Source: Suilimivivens sp964393865 (GTDB taxonomy: Bacteria > Bacillota > Clostridia > Lachnospirales > Lachnospiraceae). From it: a stretch of DNA of 64,000 nucleotides. The translations under genes and the position numbers were made by a program. Within the stretch, counting starts at the first letter, position 1, and every line of letters begins with the position of its first letter. A model generated the notes under the pieces. That model was not told the origin of the DNA. It ran no database searches and worked only from the letters and a program-made list of their open reading frames with translations. Location: positions 1 through 64,000 of the forward strand of contig CAYMUW010000015.1 of the NCBI GenBank assembly GCA_964393865.1, written 5' to 3'. This document shows positions 41,159-48,917 of this stretch, piece by piece.

Positions 41159-43300
41159 ATGGAAACTCAAAACAGTATAGAAGAGAAGCTGCTTACAAGC
41201 AGAATAACCGACGAATTGACAGGGGTCTATAATCGTGTGGGGTTTTATAAGTATACGAGGGAGCTTTTGGATCAGCATCAGGAAATACAGTTTGGCATCT
41301 TATACTGGAATATCAGAAGGTTTAAGGTGGTAAACAATCTTTTTGGATGGAATACAGGTGATAAGATATTGGTACAGCTGGCAGACAGTATGCGCAGGGA
41401 GTTTGAAGGAGAACTGATGACTTACGGCAGACTGGAGCGGGATAATTTTGCCTGTTGTGTGCCCCTTGAGTATATCAATAAAGGAACTTGGATGAAGCTG
41501 GGAGACATCAGCTATAGGATGGGAGATTTGAATTATCATTTTTCCTGCTGCTATGGTATCTATAAGATTGAGGACAGAAGTCTTTCCGTCAGTGAAATGG
41601 GCGATAAGGCTCGTATGGCGATGGAAACGGTTAAGGACAACTACATGTGCTCCTATGCATGGTATACGGAGAAGATGTGGAAGTCCATTGTGGAAGAGCA
41701 GCAGCTCAGCAGCGATTTCAAGGAGGCCATCGCACAGAAGCAGTTTAAGGTATATTACCAGCCAATCTGCAACGGGGAAAACGGACAGGTAACCGGTGCA
41801 GAGGCTCTTGTAAGATGGAAGCATCCGCTAAGGGGATTGATTTCCCCGGGAGCTTTCATTCCTTTGTTTGAGAGAAACGGGTATATCAGTATTCTTGACC
41901 GCTATGTATGGAATGAAGTCTGTATCATGCAGCGGCGCAGATTGGATAAGGGATTAAAGGCTTTACCTGTATCTATCAACGTATCCAGAGTAGAATTTTA
42001 TAATCAGCATCTGTGTGAGGATATCAGGAATATTGTTGTTGCCAACAAGGTTCCCATGGAACTGATTAAAATAGAGATTACGGAAACCGCTTATGCGGAT
42101 AACCCCGGACTGGTTCAGGAGGCAGTGGACAAACTGCATGAATATGGTTTTGTGGTTTTGATGGATGATTTTGGAAGCGGCTATTCTTCCTTAAATATAT
42201 TAAAGGATCTGCCTATTGACATTCTTAAAATCGATATGAAGTTTTTGGACGATTTTGCAACCAGTCAGAAGGCAGGAATTATTTTGGAGGCTATCGTCCG
42301 CATGGCAAAGTGGATGAAGCTCCGTGTTGTGGCAGAGGGTGTGGAAGACCGGAGGGAGTGGGACGTTCTGAAAAGTATGGAGTGCGACTTCGTTCAGGGT
42401 TATTATTTCTACAAGCCTATGCCGGAGGCAGAGTATGAACATATTTTGGATACGGATGCTGCAGCTGAAAAGCAGTTCTCCAAGGCGGAATATGAAGAAC
42501 TGGAGAATGCCATTGTCAAGGCTTTTCAACATGGGAACATTCAGGAAAGTTCCATGTTTTACGGCATGATCGGCGGAATGGGTATTTTGGAAAAGAACGG
42601 CGATAATCTGGAGATTCTTCAGGTGAACAGGGGTTATTATGAGGTAATATACGGTTCGGACAGTGATCTTCGAAGAGAGGGCGGCGTACTGAATAAAAAG
42701 ATCGTAGGAGAAGATTACGAGAAACTTCTGGGAGAATGCCGGGCAGCCAAAGAAAACAACAGTATCCAACAGATACAGCTGCATCATTTGCGGGAGGATG
42801 ATACATATGTCTGGCTTGGCGTGAAGATTAAATATCTGGGAAGCAGTGGCAAGAGATCACTTTTCTATTTTGCAATTGATAATATTGATGAAATGAAGCG
42901 GATGGAAAGCGAAAAATATCTTTATAACTACAGTGCAGCTCTTCTTAAGGTATTTGACAAGGTGTATCGTCTTGATTATTCGGATGGTACGGTGGAGGTA
43001 CTGCATACTGCAGGTAAGGACAAGATGCAGACAGGTGAGAGATACCAGTTTTTGAATTTCTTTATCAGATTTGCGGACAATATAGAGTGGACTGACAGTG
43101 AAGGAGCCGCCGAAGTGGTCACCAATAAGGAATTGATGGACCAAAAACTCAGAGAAAGCCGTAACGGAAGCTACAGTGTCAGCTACCGTGCCAGATTGGA
43201 CAACGAGGGGCGGTGCACTTGTGAGGTGAATGTATTATTTTTCAAGGTTGAGCCAAGGGAGGGCGATGAAGAATATCTTTGCTGCATTAAATCAACTTAA
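41159..43300 (+). CDS. EAL-domain c-di-GMP phosphodiesterase with degenerate GGDEF domain
   Basis: A cytoplasmic 713-residue signalling protein. Residues about 15-135 are a GGDEF domain whose catalytic motif is replaced by RLERDNF (91-97), so it should not make c-di-GMP. Residues about 185-430 are an EAL domain with the full catalytic set: EALVRW (215-220), SINVSR, IEITETA, DDFGSGYSS (336-), LKIDMKF, AEGVED and QGYYF. Active hydrolysis of c-di-GMP is therefore expected. Residues about 440-713 hold a PAS-like sensor region and a further divergent module. No membrane segment is present. AAAGG lies upstream of ATG 41159. Confidence 0.92.
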   Translation: METQNSIEEKLLTSRITDELTGVYNRVGFYKYTRELLDQHQEIQFGILYWNIRRFKVVNNLFGWNTGDKILVQLADSMRREFEGELMTYGRLERDNFACCVPLEYINKGTWMKLGDISYRMGDLNYHFSCCYGIYKIEDRSLSVSEMGDKARMAMETVKDNYMCSYAWYTEKMWKSIVEEQQLSSDFKEAIAQKQFKVYYQPICNGENGQVTGAEALVRWKHPLRGLISPGAFIPLFERNGYISILDRYVWNEVCIMQRRRLDKGLKALPVSINVSRVEFYNQHLCEDIRNIVVANKVPMELIKIEITETAYADNPGLVQEAVDKLHEYGFVVLMDDFGSGYSSLNILKDLPIDILKIDMKFLDDFATSQKAGIILEAIVRMAKWMKLRVVAEGVEDRREWDVLKSMECDFVQGYYFYKPMPEAEYEHILDTDAAAEKQFSKAEYEELENAIVKAFQHGNIQESSMFYGMIGGMGILEKNGDNLEILQVNRGYYEVIYGSDSDLRREGGVLNKKIVGEDYEKLLGECRAAKENNSIQQIQLHHLREDDTYVWLGVKIKYLGSSGKRSLFYFAIDNIDEMKRMESEKYLYNYSAALLKVFDKVYRLDYSDGTVEVLHTAGKDKMQTGERYQFLNFFIRFADNIEWTDSEGAAEVVTNKELMDQKLRESRNGSYSVSYRARLDNEGRCTCEVNVLFFKVEPREGDEEYLCCIKST

Positions 43301-43312
43301 TTTTGACGGATG

Positions 43313-43341
43313 TTGCACAGCAAAATAAAACCGTATATAAT
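43313..43341 (+). promoter_or_regulatory. aspS promoter
   Basis: TTGCAC (43313-43318) and consensus TATAAT (43336-43341) are 17 bp apart, 36 bp before the aspS start. The short leader leaves no room for a T-box. Confidence 0.78.
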
Positions 43342-43377
43342 ATAAACGTTTGAAAATTAGCAGATAAAGGAGTAATT

Positions 43378-45150
43378 ATGGTACAGTCAAGAACACATAC
43401 ATGCGGCCAGCTGAGAATAGAGAATGCAGGTGAAAAGGTCACCATAGTCGGTTGGTATGACAATATGAGAAAGGTAAGTAAAAATCTTGGATTTCTGATT
43501 TTAAGAGACTTTTACGGAGTTACCCAGGTGGTAGTGGAAACAGAGGAAATGATGAATAAGCTTTCCGGAATCAATAATGAGTCCACGTTGTCCGTTACCG
43601 GTGTGGTGAGAGAGCGCTCCAGCAAAAATGCACAGCTTCCTACCGGTGAGATTGAGGTGGTTCCCGAGGACATTACCGTACTTGGAAAATGTATCTACAA
43701 TGAGCTTCCCTTTGAGATCAACCGTTCCAAGGAAGCAGATGAGGCAGTAAGATTAAAATACAGATATCTGGATCTCAGAAATCCTGCGGTTAAGGAGAAG
43801 ATTGTTCTTCGAAGCAAGATTGTGGCAGAGATCAGAAAGAGCATGATCGACCATGATTTTCTGGAAATCACCACACCGATTTTAACCTGCTCATCCCCGG
43901 AGGGAGCAAGAGATTATCTGGTTCCGGCCAGAAATCATCCCGGCAAGTTTTATGCCCTTCCTCAGGCACCTCAGCAGTTTAAGCAGCTTCTTATGACCTC
44001 GGGCTTTGACAGATATTTTCAGGTAGCGCCCTGCTTCCGTGATGAGGATGCCAGAGCAGACCGTTCACCGGGCGAATTCTATCAGTTGGATATGGAGATG
44101 GCATTTGCCTCTCAGGAGGATGTGTTTGCAGTGATTGAGGATGTTCTTCCTCCTATATTTGCAAAGTATGGCAAGTATCAGACCGCATCCAGTGCGCCGT
44201 TTGCAAGAATTTCTTATAGAGATGCCATGGAGAAATACGGATCGGACAAGCCGGACCTTCGTATTGATCTTCTGGTTCAGGATGCTACAGAATGTATGAG
44301 TGACTGCGGTTTCGGACCTTTTGAGGGTCAGACGGTTAAGGCTATTGTGGTAGATCAGTTTAGCGCTACCAGAAAGGTAATCGATAAAATCTGTGCCGAT
44401 GTGGAGGTACAAAGCGGACAGAAGGCTTATTGGTTTAAGCTGGATGAAAACGGTGAGCTGGTGGGAGGTATTTCCAAATTCCTGCAGGAGAGAAAGCAGC
44501 AGGTTATCGATGCTTTGGGACTTAAGAACGGTGATTTCGTAGGACTTACTGCAGGCAAGCTGTCAGATGCCCAGAAGACGGCAGGTGTTCTTCGCAAGTT
44601 CCTTGGAATGGCAAGCGAGACACATATGAAGAAGGAATGCTATGAGTTCTGCTGGATCGTAGATTTCCCCATGTATGAAATAGGAGAGGAATCCGGCGAA
44701 CTGGAATTTTGCCATAATCCTTTTTCCATGCCTCAGGGAGGAATGGATGCACTTGAAAATAAAGACCCGCTGGATATTTATGCTTATCAGTATGATCTGG
44801 TCTGCAACGGCGTAGAGCTTTCCTCAGGAGCGGTGAGAAATCATGATCCTGAAATTATGGTGAAGGCATTCAGTATTGTGGGCTTGGAGGAGAAGGATGT
44901 AAAAGCGAAATTCCCTGCCATGTACAATGCGTTTTGTTATGGAGCGCCTCCCCATGCGGGAATTGCGCCTGGCGTAGACAGAATGGTTATGCTGATTGCA
45001 GGAGAGGAAAGCATTCGTGAAATTATTCCATTCCCGATGAATAAGACTGCACAGGATGTAATGATGGGGGCGCCCTCCGAGGTAGATGAAAGACAGCTTA
45101 AGGATGTGCACATTAAGCTGGACATTCCTGTGGAAGAAAGCAAAGCATAG
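43378..45150 (+). CDS. aspS: Aspartyl-tRNA synthetase
   Basis: A class II aminoacyl-tRNA synthetase of 590 residues, the bacterial type with a GAD insertion. AAGGAG precedes ATG 43378. The N-terminal OB-fold anticodon domain is at residues 1-110 (HTCGQLRIENAGEKVTIVGW). Class II motifs are visible: motif 2 FRDEDARADRSPGEFYQLDMEM, and motif 3 GIAPGVDRMVMLIAGEESIR near the C-terminus. The insertion domain occupies about residues 285-415. It is followed by a strong terminator. Confidence 0.97.
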   Translation: MVQSRTHTCGQLRIENAGEKVTIVGWYDNMRKVSKNLGFLILRDFYGVTQVVVETEEMMNKLSGINNESTLSVTGVVRERSSKNAQLPTGEIEVVPEDITVLGKCIYNELPFEINRSKEADEAVRLKYRYLDLRNPAVKEKIVLRSKIVAEIRKSMIDHDFLEITTPILTCSSPEGARDYLVPARNHPGKFYALPQAPQQFKQLLMTSGFDRYFQVAPCFRDEDARADRSPGEFYQLDMEMAFASQEDVFAVIEDVLPPIFAKYGKYQTASSAPFARISYRDAMEKYGSDKPDLRIDLLVQDATECMSDCGFGPFEGQTVKAIVVDQFSATRKVIDKICADVEVQSGQKAYWFKLDENGELVGGISKFLQERKQQVIDALGLKNGDFVGLTAGKLSDAQKTAGVLRKFLGMASETHMKKECYEFCWIVDFPMYEIGEESGELEFCHNPFSMPQGGMDALENKDPLDIYAYQYDLVCNGVELSSGAVRNHDPEIMVKAFSIVGLEEKDVKAKFPAMYNAFCYGAPPHAGIAPGVDRMVMLIAGEESIREIIPFPMNKTAQDVMMGAPSEVDERQLKDVHIKLDIPVEESKA

Positions 45151-45179
45151 TGGTAAAAGCCGGACTATATAAGGAAATG

Positions 45180-45216
45180 CGGATAAGAGGTGATATCGGT
45201 TTCTTATCCGTTTTTT
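45180..45216 (+). terminator. aspS terminator
   Basis: CGGATAAGA (45180-45188) pairs with TCTTATCCG (45202-45210), followed by TTTTTT. Confidence 0.9.
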
Positions 45217-45237
45217 ATTCTAAAAGGGGAAGGAATT

Positions 45238-45791
45238 ATGATTGAAGCAGTTGATTTATGTAAGCGGTTTGAGCGCACGGTAAAGCAGGGACGCAAGTCA
45301 CGGAAGGAGGAATTCCTTGCGGTGGATCAGGTTTCTTTGAGGACCGAGCCGGGGGAAATCGTGGGAATTTTAGGCCCCAACGGCGCGGAAAGACCAGGCT
45401 TTATCCCAGATTTTCCATTCGGGAATATCTGCTGTTTCTTGGAGAGCTGTATGGGATCTTTTGGGGGATTTTGATTTCTTCCCTGATATTTGGTGCTTTT
45501 CATATGAGCCTTGTGAAGCTTTTACCTACGGCTGTGCTTGGGGCATGTTTTGCATATATCGGCTGCATCTCGGGGAGCATTTACATAGGAATGGCGCTGC
45601 ACTTTTTAAATAATTTCCTATCGATGGCGGCCATGGAATATCCCGATCAGGCAGGGAAGGTGCTTCCTATTCTAATGAAGACCCAGCTGTCTGCAGGAGA
45701 GCTGACCGGTATGCTTGTGATCGGTCTGCTGTGCGGAGCGGCCGGAGTGCTGATACTTGGTAAGGGGAAACAGGTTAAAGCCTCCGAATAG
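45238..45791 (+). pseudogene. ABC transporter ATPase fused by deletion to a CPBP protease remnant
   Basis: From ATG 45238 (GGAAGG upstream) the frame encodes the start of a NatA-like ABC ATPase: MIEAVDLCKRFERTVKQGRK then LRTEPGEIVGILGPNGA. The sequence breaks inside Walker A. Shortly after, another frame reads REYLLFLGELYGIFWGIL, the first part matching a later ABC-ATPase segment, and then SSLIFGAFHMSLVKLLPTAV then LGACFAYIGCISGSIYIGMA, the C-terminal half of a CPBP-type intramembrane protease. At least two deletions appear to have collapsed an ABC ATPase plus ABC-permease/CPBP gene pair to about 550 bp. The CPBP part remains open to the TAG at 45791. Confidence 0.8.
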
Positions 45792-45857
45792 GATAGTAGT
45801 GTGTTCAACAAAAAGGATTTGGCAGCGTAAGATAGATTATTGTTTAGGGGAATTTGA

Positions 45858-47117
45858 ATGGAGGAAAAAATGTATCATTGTAATCTTGGTTTATATTTAG
45901 TTAATTGCCACAGTAGTTTGTCAAACATAATAAAGGAAGCGGCACCTCTTGCGCATTTTACGCATGAATTTTCCGAAGGCAGCAGACCGGATGAAGCATT
46001 GACTGCCGCAGCTGATGTAATTATTGCCGGTTTACAGGGTGTAAACGGAGAGGAAACCCTGCGGTTCTTACTTGCACACAAGAGAAAGGAAGCCCAGATG
46101 ATTCTGTTGGCGGATAAGGAGCAGATCAATGGGATGATACAGCAGGAGCTTACGGAGGTGACGGACATATGGACCCTGCCGCTTACGGAGCAGGAACTGG
46201 CATTTCGGTTCCTGAGATGGCAGCAGTCCTATAAAAGAGACATGGATTTTTGGCAGACCCGCAGTTATCTTGATACCACCATTAACAGCGTGCCTCATCT
46301 TGTCTGGTATAAGGATAAGGACGGCAGTCATTTGAAGGTGAATGAGAGCTTTTGCCGGGCGGTAAATAAAACTATGGAACAGATTGAAGGCCGGGGGCAT
46401 TATTATATTTGGAATATTGAGCCGGATGAGTATGCCAAGGGTGAGTATATCTGTATGGAATCGGAATTTGAGGTTATGGATAAGAAGAAAACCTGCGTAT
46501 TTGATGAAACCGTGAAAATTGGGGACAGTATGCGGCAGCTTAAAACCTATAAATCACCTTTGTTTGATCTTGACGGCAGCGTTATGGGAACCGTAGGCGT
46601 GGCCATTGACGTAACCCAGGAGCGGATTTATGAGCAGGTGATTATTAACAATGCCAACACAGATTTCCTGACAGGACTTTATAACAGAAGATATGCTTAT
46701 CAGTTCATGGAGAAGGAAGAAAATAATTCTATAACGATCTTTTATCTTGATCTGGATTATTTTAAGAGCGTCAATGATATGTATGGACATCAGGAAGGAG
46801 ACAGGGCTCTGATTCTTACTACGGAAGCGCTGCAAAAATTTATGCCGGATTCTATGATTGCCAGAATAGGCGGCGATGAATTTCTGGTTGTTCAAATCGG
46901 TGATCAGACAGCGCAGGAGATTGAGAATAAGCGAGTATGGCTTCAAAAGCAGCTGGATGAGATTTTTGCCGGAGAGGAACACTTTAAGAAGCTTTCGGCA
47001 AGTATTGGTACCGCTCACTCCGAACAGGGAGAAATTGTTATGGATGCGCTGATCGGAGAAGCAGATACCTTTATGTATCGTGAGAAGAACAGAAAGAAAC
47101 AGTTTGACCCCAAATAA
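45858..47117 (+). CDS. PAS-GGDEF diguanylate cyclase
   Basis: A 419-residue signalling enzyme making c-di-GMP from GTP. Residues about 1-130 look like a divergent receiver domain (YHCNLGLYLVNCHSSLSNII). A PAS domain follows at about 135-255 (TTINSVPHLVWYKDKDGSHL). The GGDEF domain spans about 265-415 with metal-binding FYLDLDYFKSVNDMYGHQEG and an intact active site ARIGGDEFLVVQ. The RxxD inhibitory site is not evident. Together with the EAL protein 2.5 kb upstream it forms an opposing c-di-GMP pair, separated by aspS. Confidence 0.93.
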   Translation: MEEKMYHCNLGLYLVNCHSSLSNIIKEAAPLAHFTHEFSEGSRPDEALTAAADVIIAGLQGVNGEETLRFLLAHKRKEAQMILLADKEQINGMIQQELTEVTDIWTLPLTEQELAFRFLRWQQSYKRDMDFWQTRSYLDTTINSVPHLVWYKDKDGSHLKVNESFCRAVNKTMEQIEGRGHYYIWNIEPDEYAKGEYICMESEFEVMDKKKTCVFDETVKIGDSMRQLKTYKSPLFDLDGSVMGTVGVAIDVTQERIYEQVIINNANTDFLTGLYNRRYAYQFMEKEENNSITIFYLDLDYFKSVNDMYGHQEGDRALILTTEALQKFMPDSMIARIGGDEFLVVQIGDQTAQEIENKRVWLQKQLDEIFAGEEHFKKLSASIGTAHSEQGEIVMDALIGEADTFMYREKNRKKQFDPK

Positions 47118-47170
47118 GAGAACAAAAGGATATCCTTGTTTCAGACCGAATCACAAGGAGAAAGGCTTGG

Positions 47171-47203
47171 TTGACAAAGGAGTTAGTTGATGCTAACATG
47201 TTA
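47171..47203 (+). promoter_or_regulatory. Promoter overlapped by a MarR-type palindrome
   Basis: TTGACA (47171-47176) and TAACAT (47194-47199) are 17 bp apart. The -10 box lies inside the palindrome TAACATGTTA (47194-47203), which is flanked by TTAGT and ACTAA and overlaps GTTAG-n6-CTAAC. This dense symmetry resembles MarR-family operators, yet only gene fragments follow. Confidence 0.65.
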
Positions 47204-47258
47204 ATGACTAAATTCTCTGTTTTATCTGTTTCCCAATAAAGAGGCGGTCAGAGTTTAT

Positions 47259-47504
47259 ATGCGAGCATTTGTCCGTGCGGGATTAAAGGCTGGCTGGTTC
47301 TATACCACAAGTGAGAAACGGGAAGGATATATTATGATTTCGGATTCGAGGTCTAAACCTCCGGCCTCGGCACTTGCAGAGGTCATAAGCGGCTGTATAA
47401 AGTCACTGGGATTGAAAAGAAGTCTTGTGTTTCTGTGTGCGCTCAAAAGCGGCGGCAGGTCACTGGAGGATAGCATGAAAAAGAACAGGGAGGAAGGTAA
47501 CTGA
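47259..47504 (+). pseudogene. Acetyltransferase-like N-terminal fragment
   Basis: An 81-codon frame from ATG 47259. LKAGWFYTTSEKREGYIMIS and LGLKRSLVFLCALKSGG recall the N-terminal part of a Lachnospiraceae GNAT subgroup, but the acetyl-CoA-binding half is missing. It follows the MarR-type operator. I rate it a probable remnant; a genuine small protein is possible. Confidence 0.45.
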
Positions 47505-47599
47505 TATTGCGTTTCAGATGGCACAGGAGAGAAAAATAGGAGAGAGAGCCTGTTTATATGATTTGATCAGGCCGGTAAACGACGGAGAGGAGATGACAA

Positions 47600-47845
47600 T
47601 ATGATGAATTTGATTTTTCTATATTGGGGCTGACCGGAGGGATTTTGTGTGCAGTCGGAGATATTCTGTTTGATCTGAAAGGAAAAGGCAACAAGAAACT
47701 GGGCACGTCGGGAAACATCGATAGTAACTGGAGTAATATGCCATATTGGCGGTTTGGTGCTTCCATTTGGGTTGCATTTGTGGGTGACGCACTGCTGGGC
47801 TTTGGATTTTTGTCTCTGGTGATAACAAAAGCATTGATTGAATAA
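47600..47845 (+). pseudogene. DUF6796-like N-terminal remnant
   Basis: The frame reads DEFDFSILGLTGGILCAVGD then ILFDLKGKGNKKLGTSG and YWRFGASIWVAFVGDALLGF, resembling the start of DUF6796-type membrane proteins. It stops at 47845 after about 80 codons, far short of the usual 200 or more. The natural ATG (47593, after GGAGAGG) is out of frame by one base, so the start is also broken. Confidence 0.6.
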
Positions 47846-47881
47846 CAGATTTCGATGAATAACAGATTTCAAATAATATCG

Positions 47882-47911
47882 TTGACAAAGCAATTTTACC
47901 TATGATACAAT
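47882..47911 (+). promoter_or_regulatory. tRNA-Thr promoter
   Basis: TTGACA (47882-47887) and TACAAT (47906-47911) are 18 bp apart, about 30 bp before the tRNA. Confidence 0.78.
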
Positions 47912-47941
47912 ACACTTCGGTGATGAAAAGAACCATCACAG

Positions 47942-48014
47942 GCTGCTGTGGCTCAGTCGGTAGAGCGTCGCATTGGTAGTGCGGAGGTCACGGGTCCGAT
48001 TCCCGTCAGCAGCT
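47942..48014 (+). tRNA. tRNA-Thr (anticodon GGT)
   Basis: A complete cloverleaf: acceptor GCTGCTG (47942-47948) with CAGCAGC (48007-48013), D-stem GCTC/GAGC, anticodon stem TCGCA/TGCGG around the loop TTGGTAG (anticodon GGT, reading ACC and ACU), T-arm ACGGG-TCCGATT-CCCGT. The discriminator is U and CCA is not encoded. It has its own promoter and terminator. Confidence 0.95.
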
Positions 48015-48017
48015 TTA

Positions 48018-48073
48018 AAAATCCAGTAAGTATGCAGACTTTCTAGGAAAGTTACATACTTACTGGATTTTTT
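48018..48073 (+). terminator. Terminator after tRNA-Thr
   Basis: A 17-bp stem, AAAATCCAGTAAGTATG (48018-48034) with its complement at 48055-48071, continues into T's. An inner CTTTC/GAAAG hairpin closes the loop. Confidence 0.92.
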
Positions 48074-48101
48074 AATATCATGAACTGTCATATAAAAGCG
48101 C

Positions 48102-48130
48102 TTTCCCGAATAAAAAGAATGATGTATACT
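48102..48130 (+). promoter_or_regulatory. Probable promoter of the C39-like gene
   Basis: TATACT (48125-48130) with a weak TTTCCC (48102-48107) at 17 bp, 44 bp before the start codon. Confidence 0.45.
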
Positions 48131-48174
48131 TTAAAGATGACAAATCTTTTAACCTGACTTTTTAAGGAGAACAA

Positions 48175-48912
48175 ATGGAAAAGGATTTAGTGTTATGCTG
48201 TAAGCTGCAGAAACCTTATGTACAGGTTCGCAGAAAGAACGGCGAAATAACCTACGGAGGAGATCAGGGCTTTTTCAAAGGCGGTGCTCCGGGCTCTGTG
48301 GAGGAGTGCAAAAGTGCAATGGGCTGTGGAGTAGTGGCATTTAGTGATTTGCTGCTTTATCTTGGAACCGGAGATCAAAGTCGGGAAACGCTTGAGAATA
48401 GGAGTTATGTAAACCGAATAAATGATGAAGTGGACTATTGTAGTTATTATAATTGCATTTATGATTTTATGGGCGGTGTTTCGGCCCGAAACGGAATAAG
48501 CGGTATCAGGCTCAGACTGCGCTTCAACCGGCTTGCAAGGCGGGAACGCTGGGAGCTGCGCTCCGTCTGGGGACTCAGCGCCGGAAGGCTTTACGGAAGA
48601 ATTGAAGAGATGCTGAAGCAGGATATTCCGGTGATTCTATGTATCCCAATGATGCTTTTTAAGAGGAATAAAAAGGATGGGCTTGCTTTTTATCGGTGGG
48701 CCGACGAATGGAAGAAGGAAGCTATGGTTTCTGCGCATTATGTAACGGTTACGGGAATTGTGAGGGAGAGCGGCAGTTCGGAAATTTTTTTTGAAATATC
48801 TTCCTGGGGAAAGAAATATTATATAAACTGGAAGGAATATGAAAGGCTGATACATACACATTTTTTGGGGACAATATTAGGAAACGTATTATATATAAGA
48901 AAGAGAAAATAA
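48175..48912 (+). CDS. C39-like papain-fold protein
   Basis: A 245-residue protein with AAGGAG before ATG 48175. I do not recognise a named family. CKSAMGCGVVAFSDLLLYLG resembles the catalytic Cys helix of C39-like peptidases (QxxxxCGxA/VxxxxLL), and SAHYVTVTGIVRESG then EISSWGKKYYINWKEYER resembles their His and third-residue strands, with Ser-Ser-Trp where Asp-Pro-Trp is usual. There is no signal peptide or membrane segment, so it is probably cytoplasmic. It lies 5 bp before a MATE exporter gene and is likely translated with it. A protease role is inference. Confidence 0.65.
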   Translation: MEKDLVLCCKLQKPYVQVRRKNGEITYGGDQGFFKGGAPGSVEECKSAMGCGVVAFSDLLLYLGTGDQSRETLENRSYVNRINDEVDYCSYYNCIYDFMGGVSARNGISGIRLRLRFNRLARRERWELRSVWGLSAGRLYGRIEEMLKQDIPVILCIPMMLFKRNKKDGLAFYRWADEWKKEAMVSAHYVTVTGIVRESGSSEIFFEISSWGKKYYINWKEYERLIHTHFLGTILGNVLYIRKRK

Positions 48913-48917
48913 ATGAT

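Noticed and set aside
43301..43377. A T-box leader before aspS
   Set aside because: Only about 30 nt of leader follow the promoter, too short for a T-box.
47942..48014. tRNA-Thr as an integration site of a genomic island
   Set aside because: No integrase gene is nearby and I found no repeat of the tRNA 3' end in the window; the terminator follows directly.
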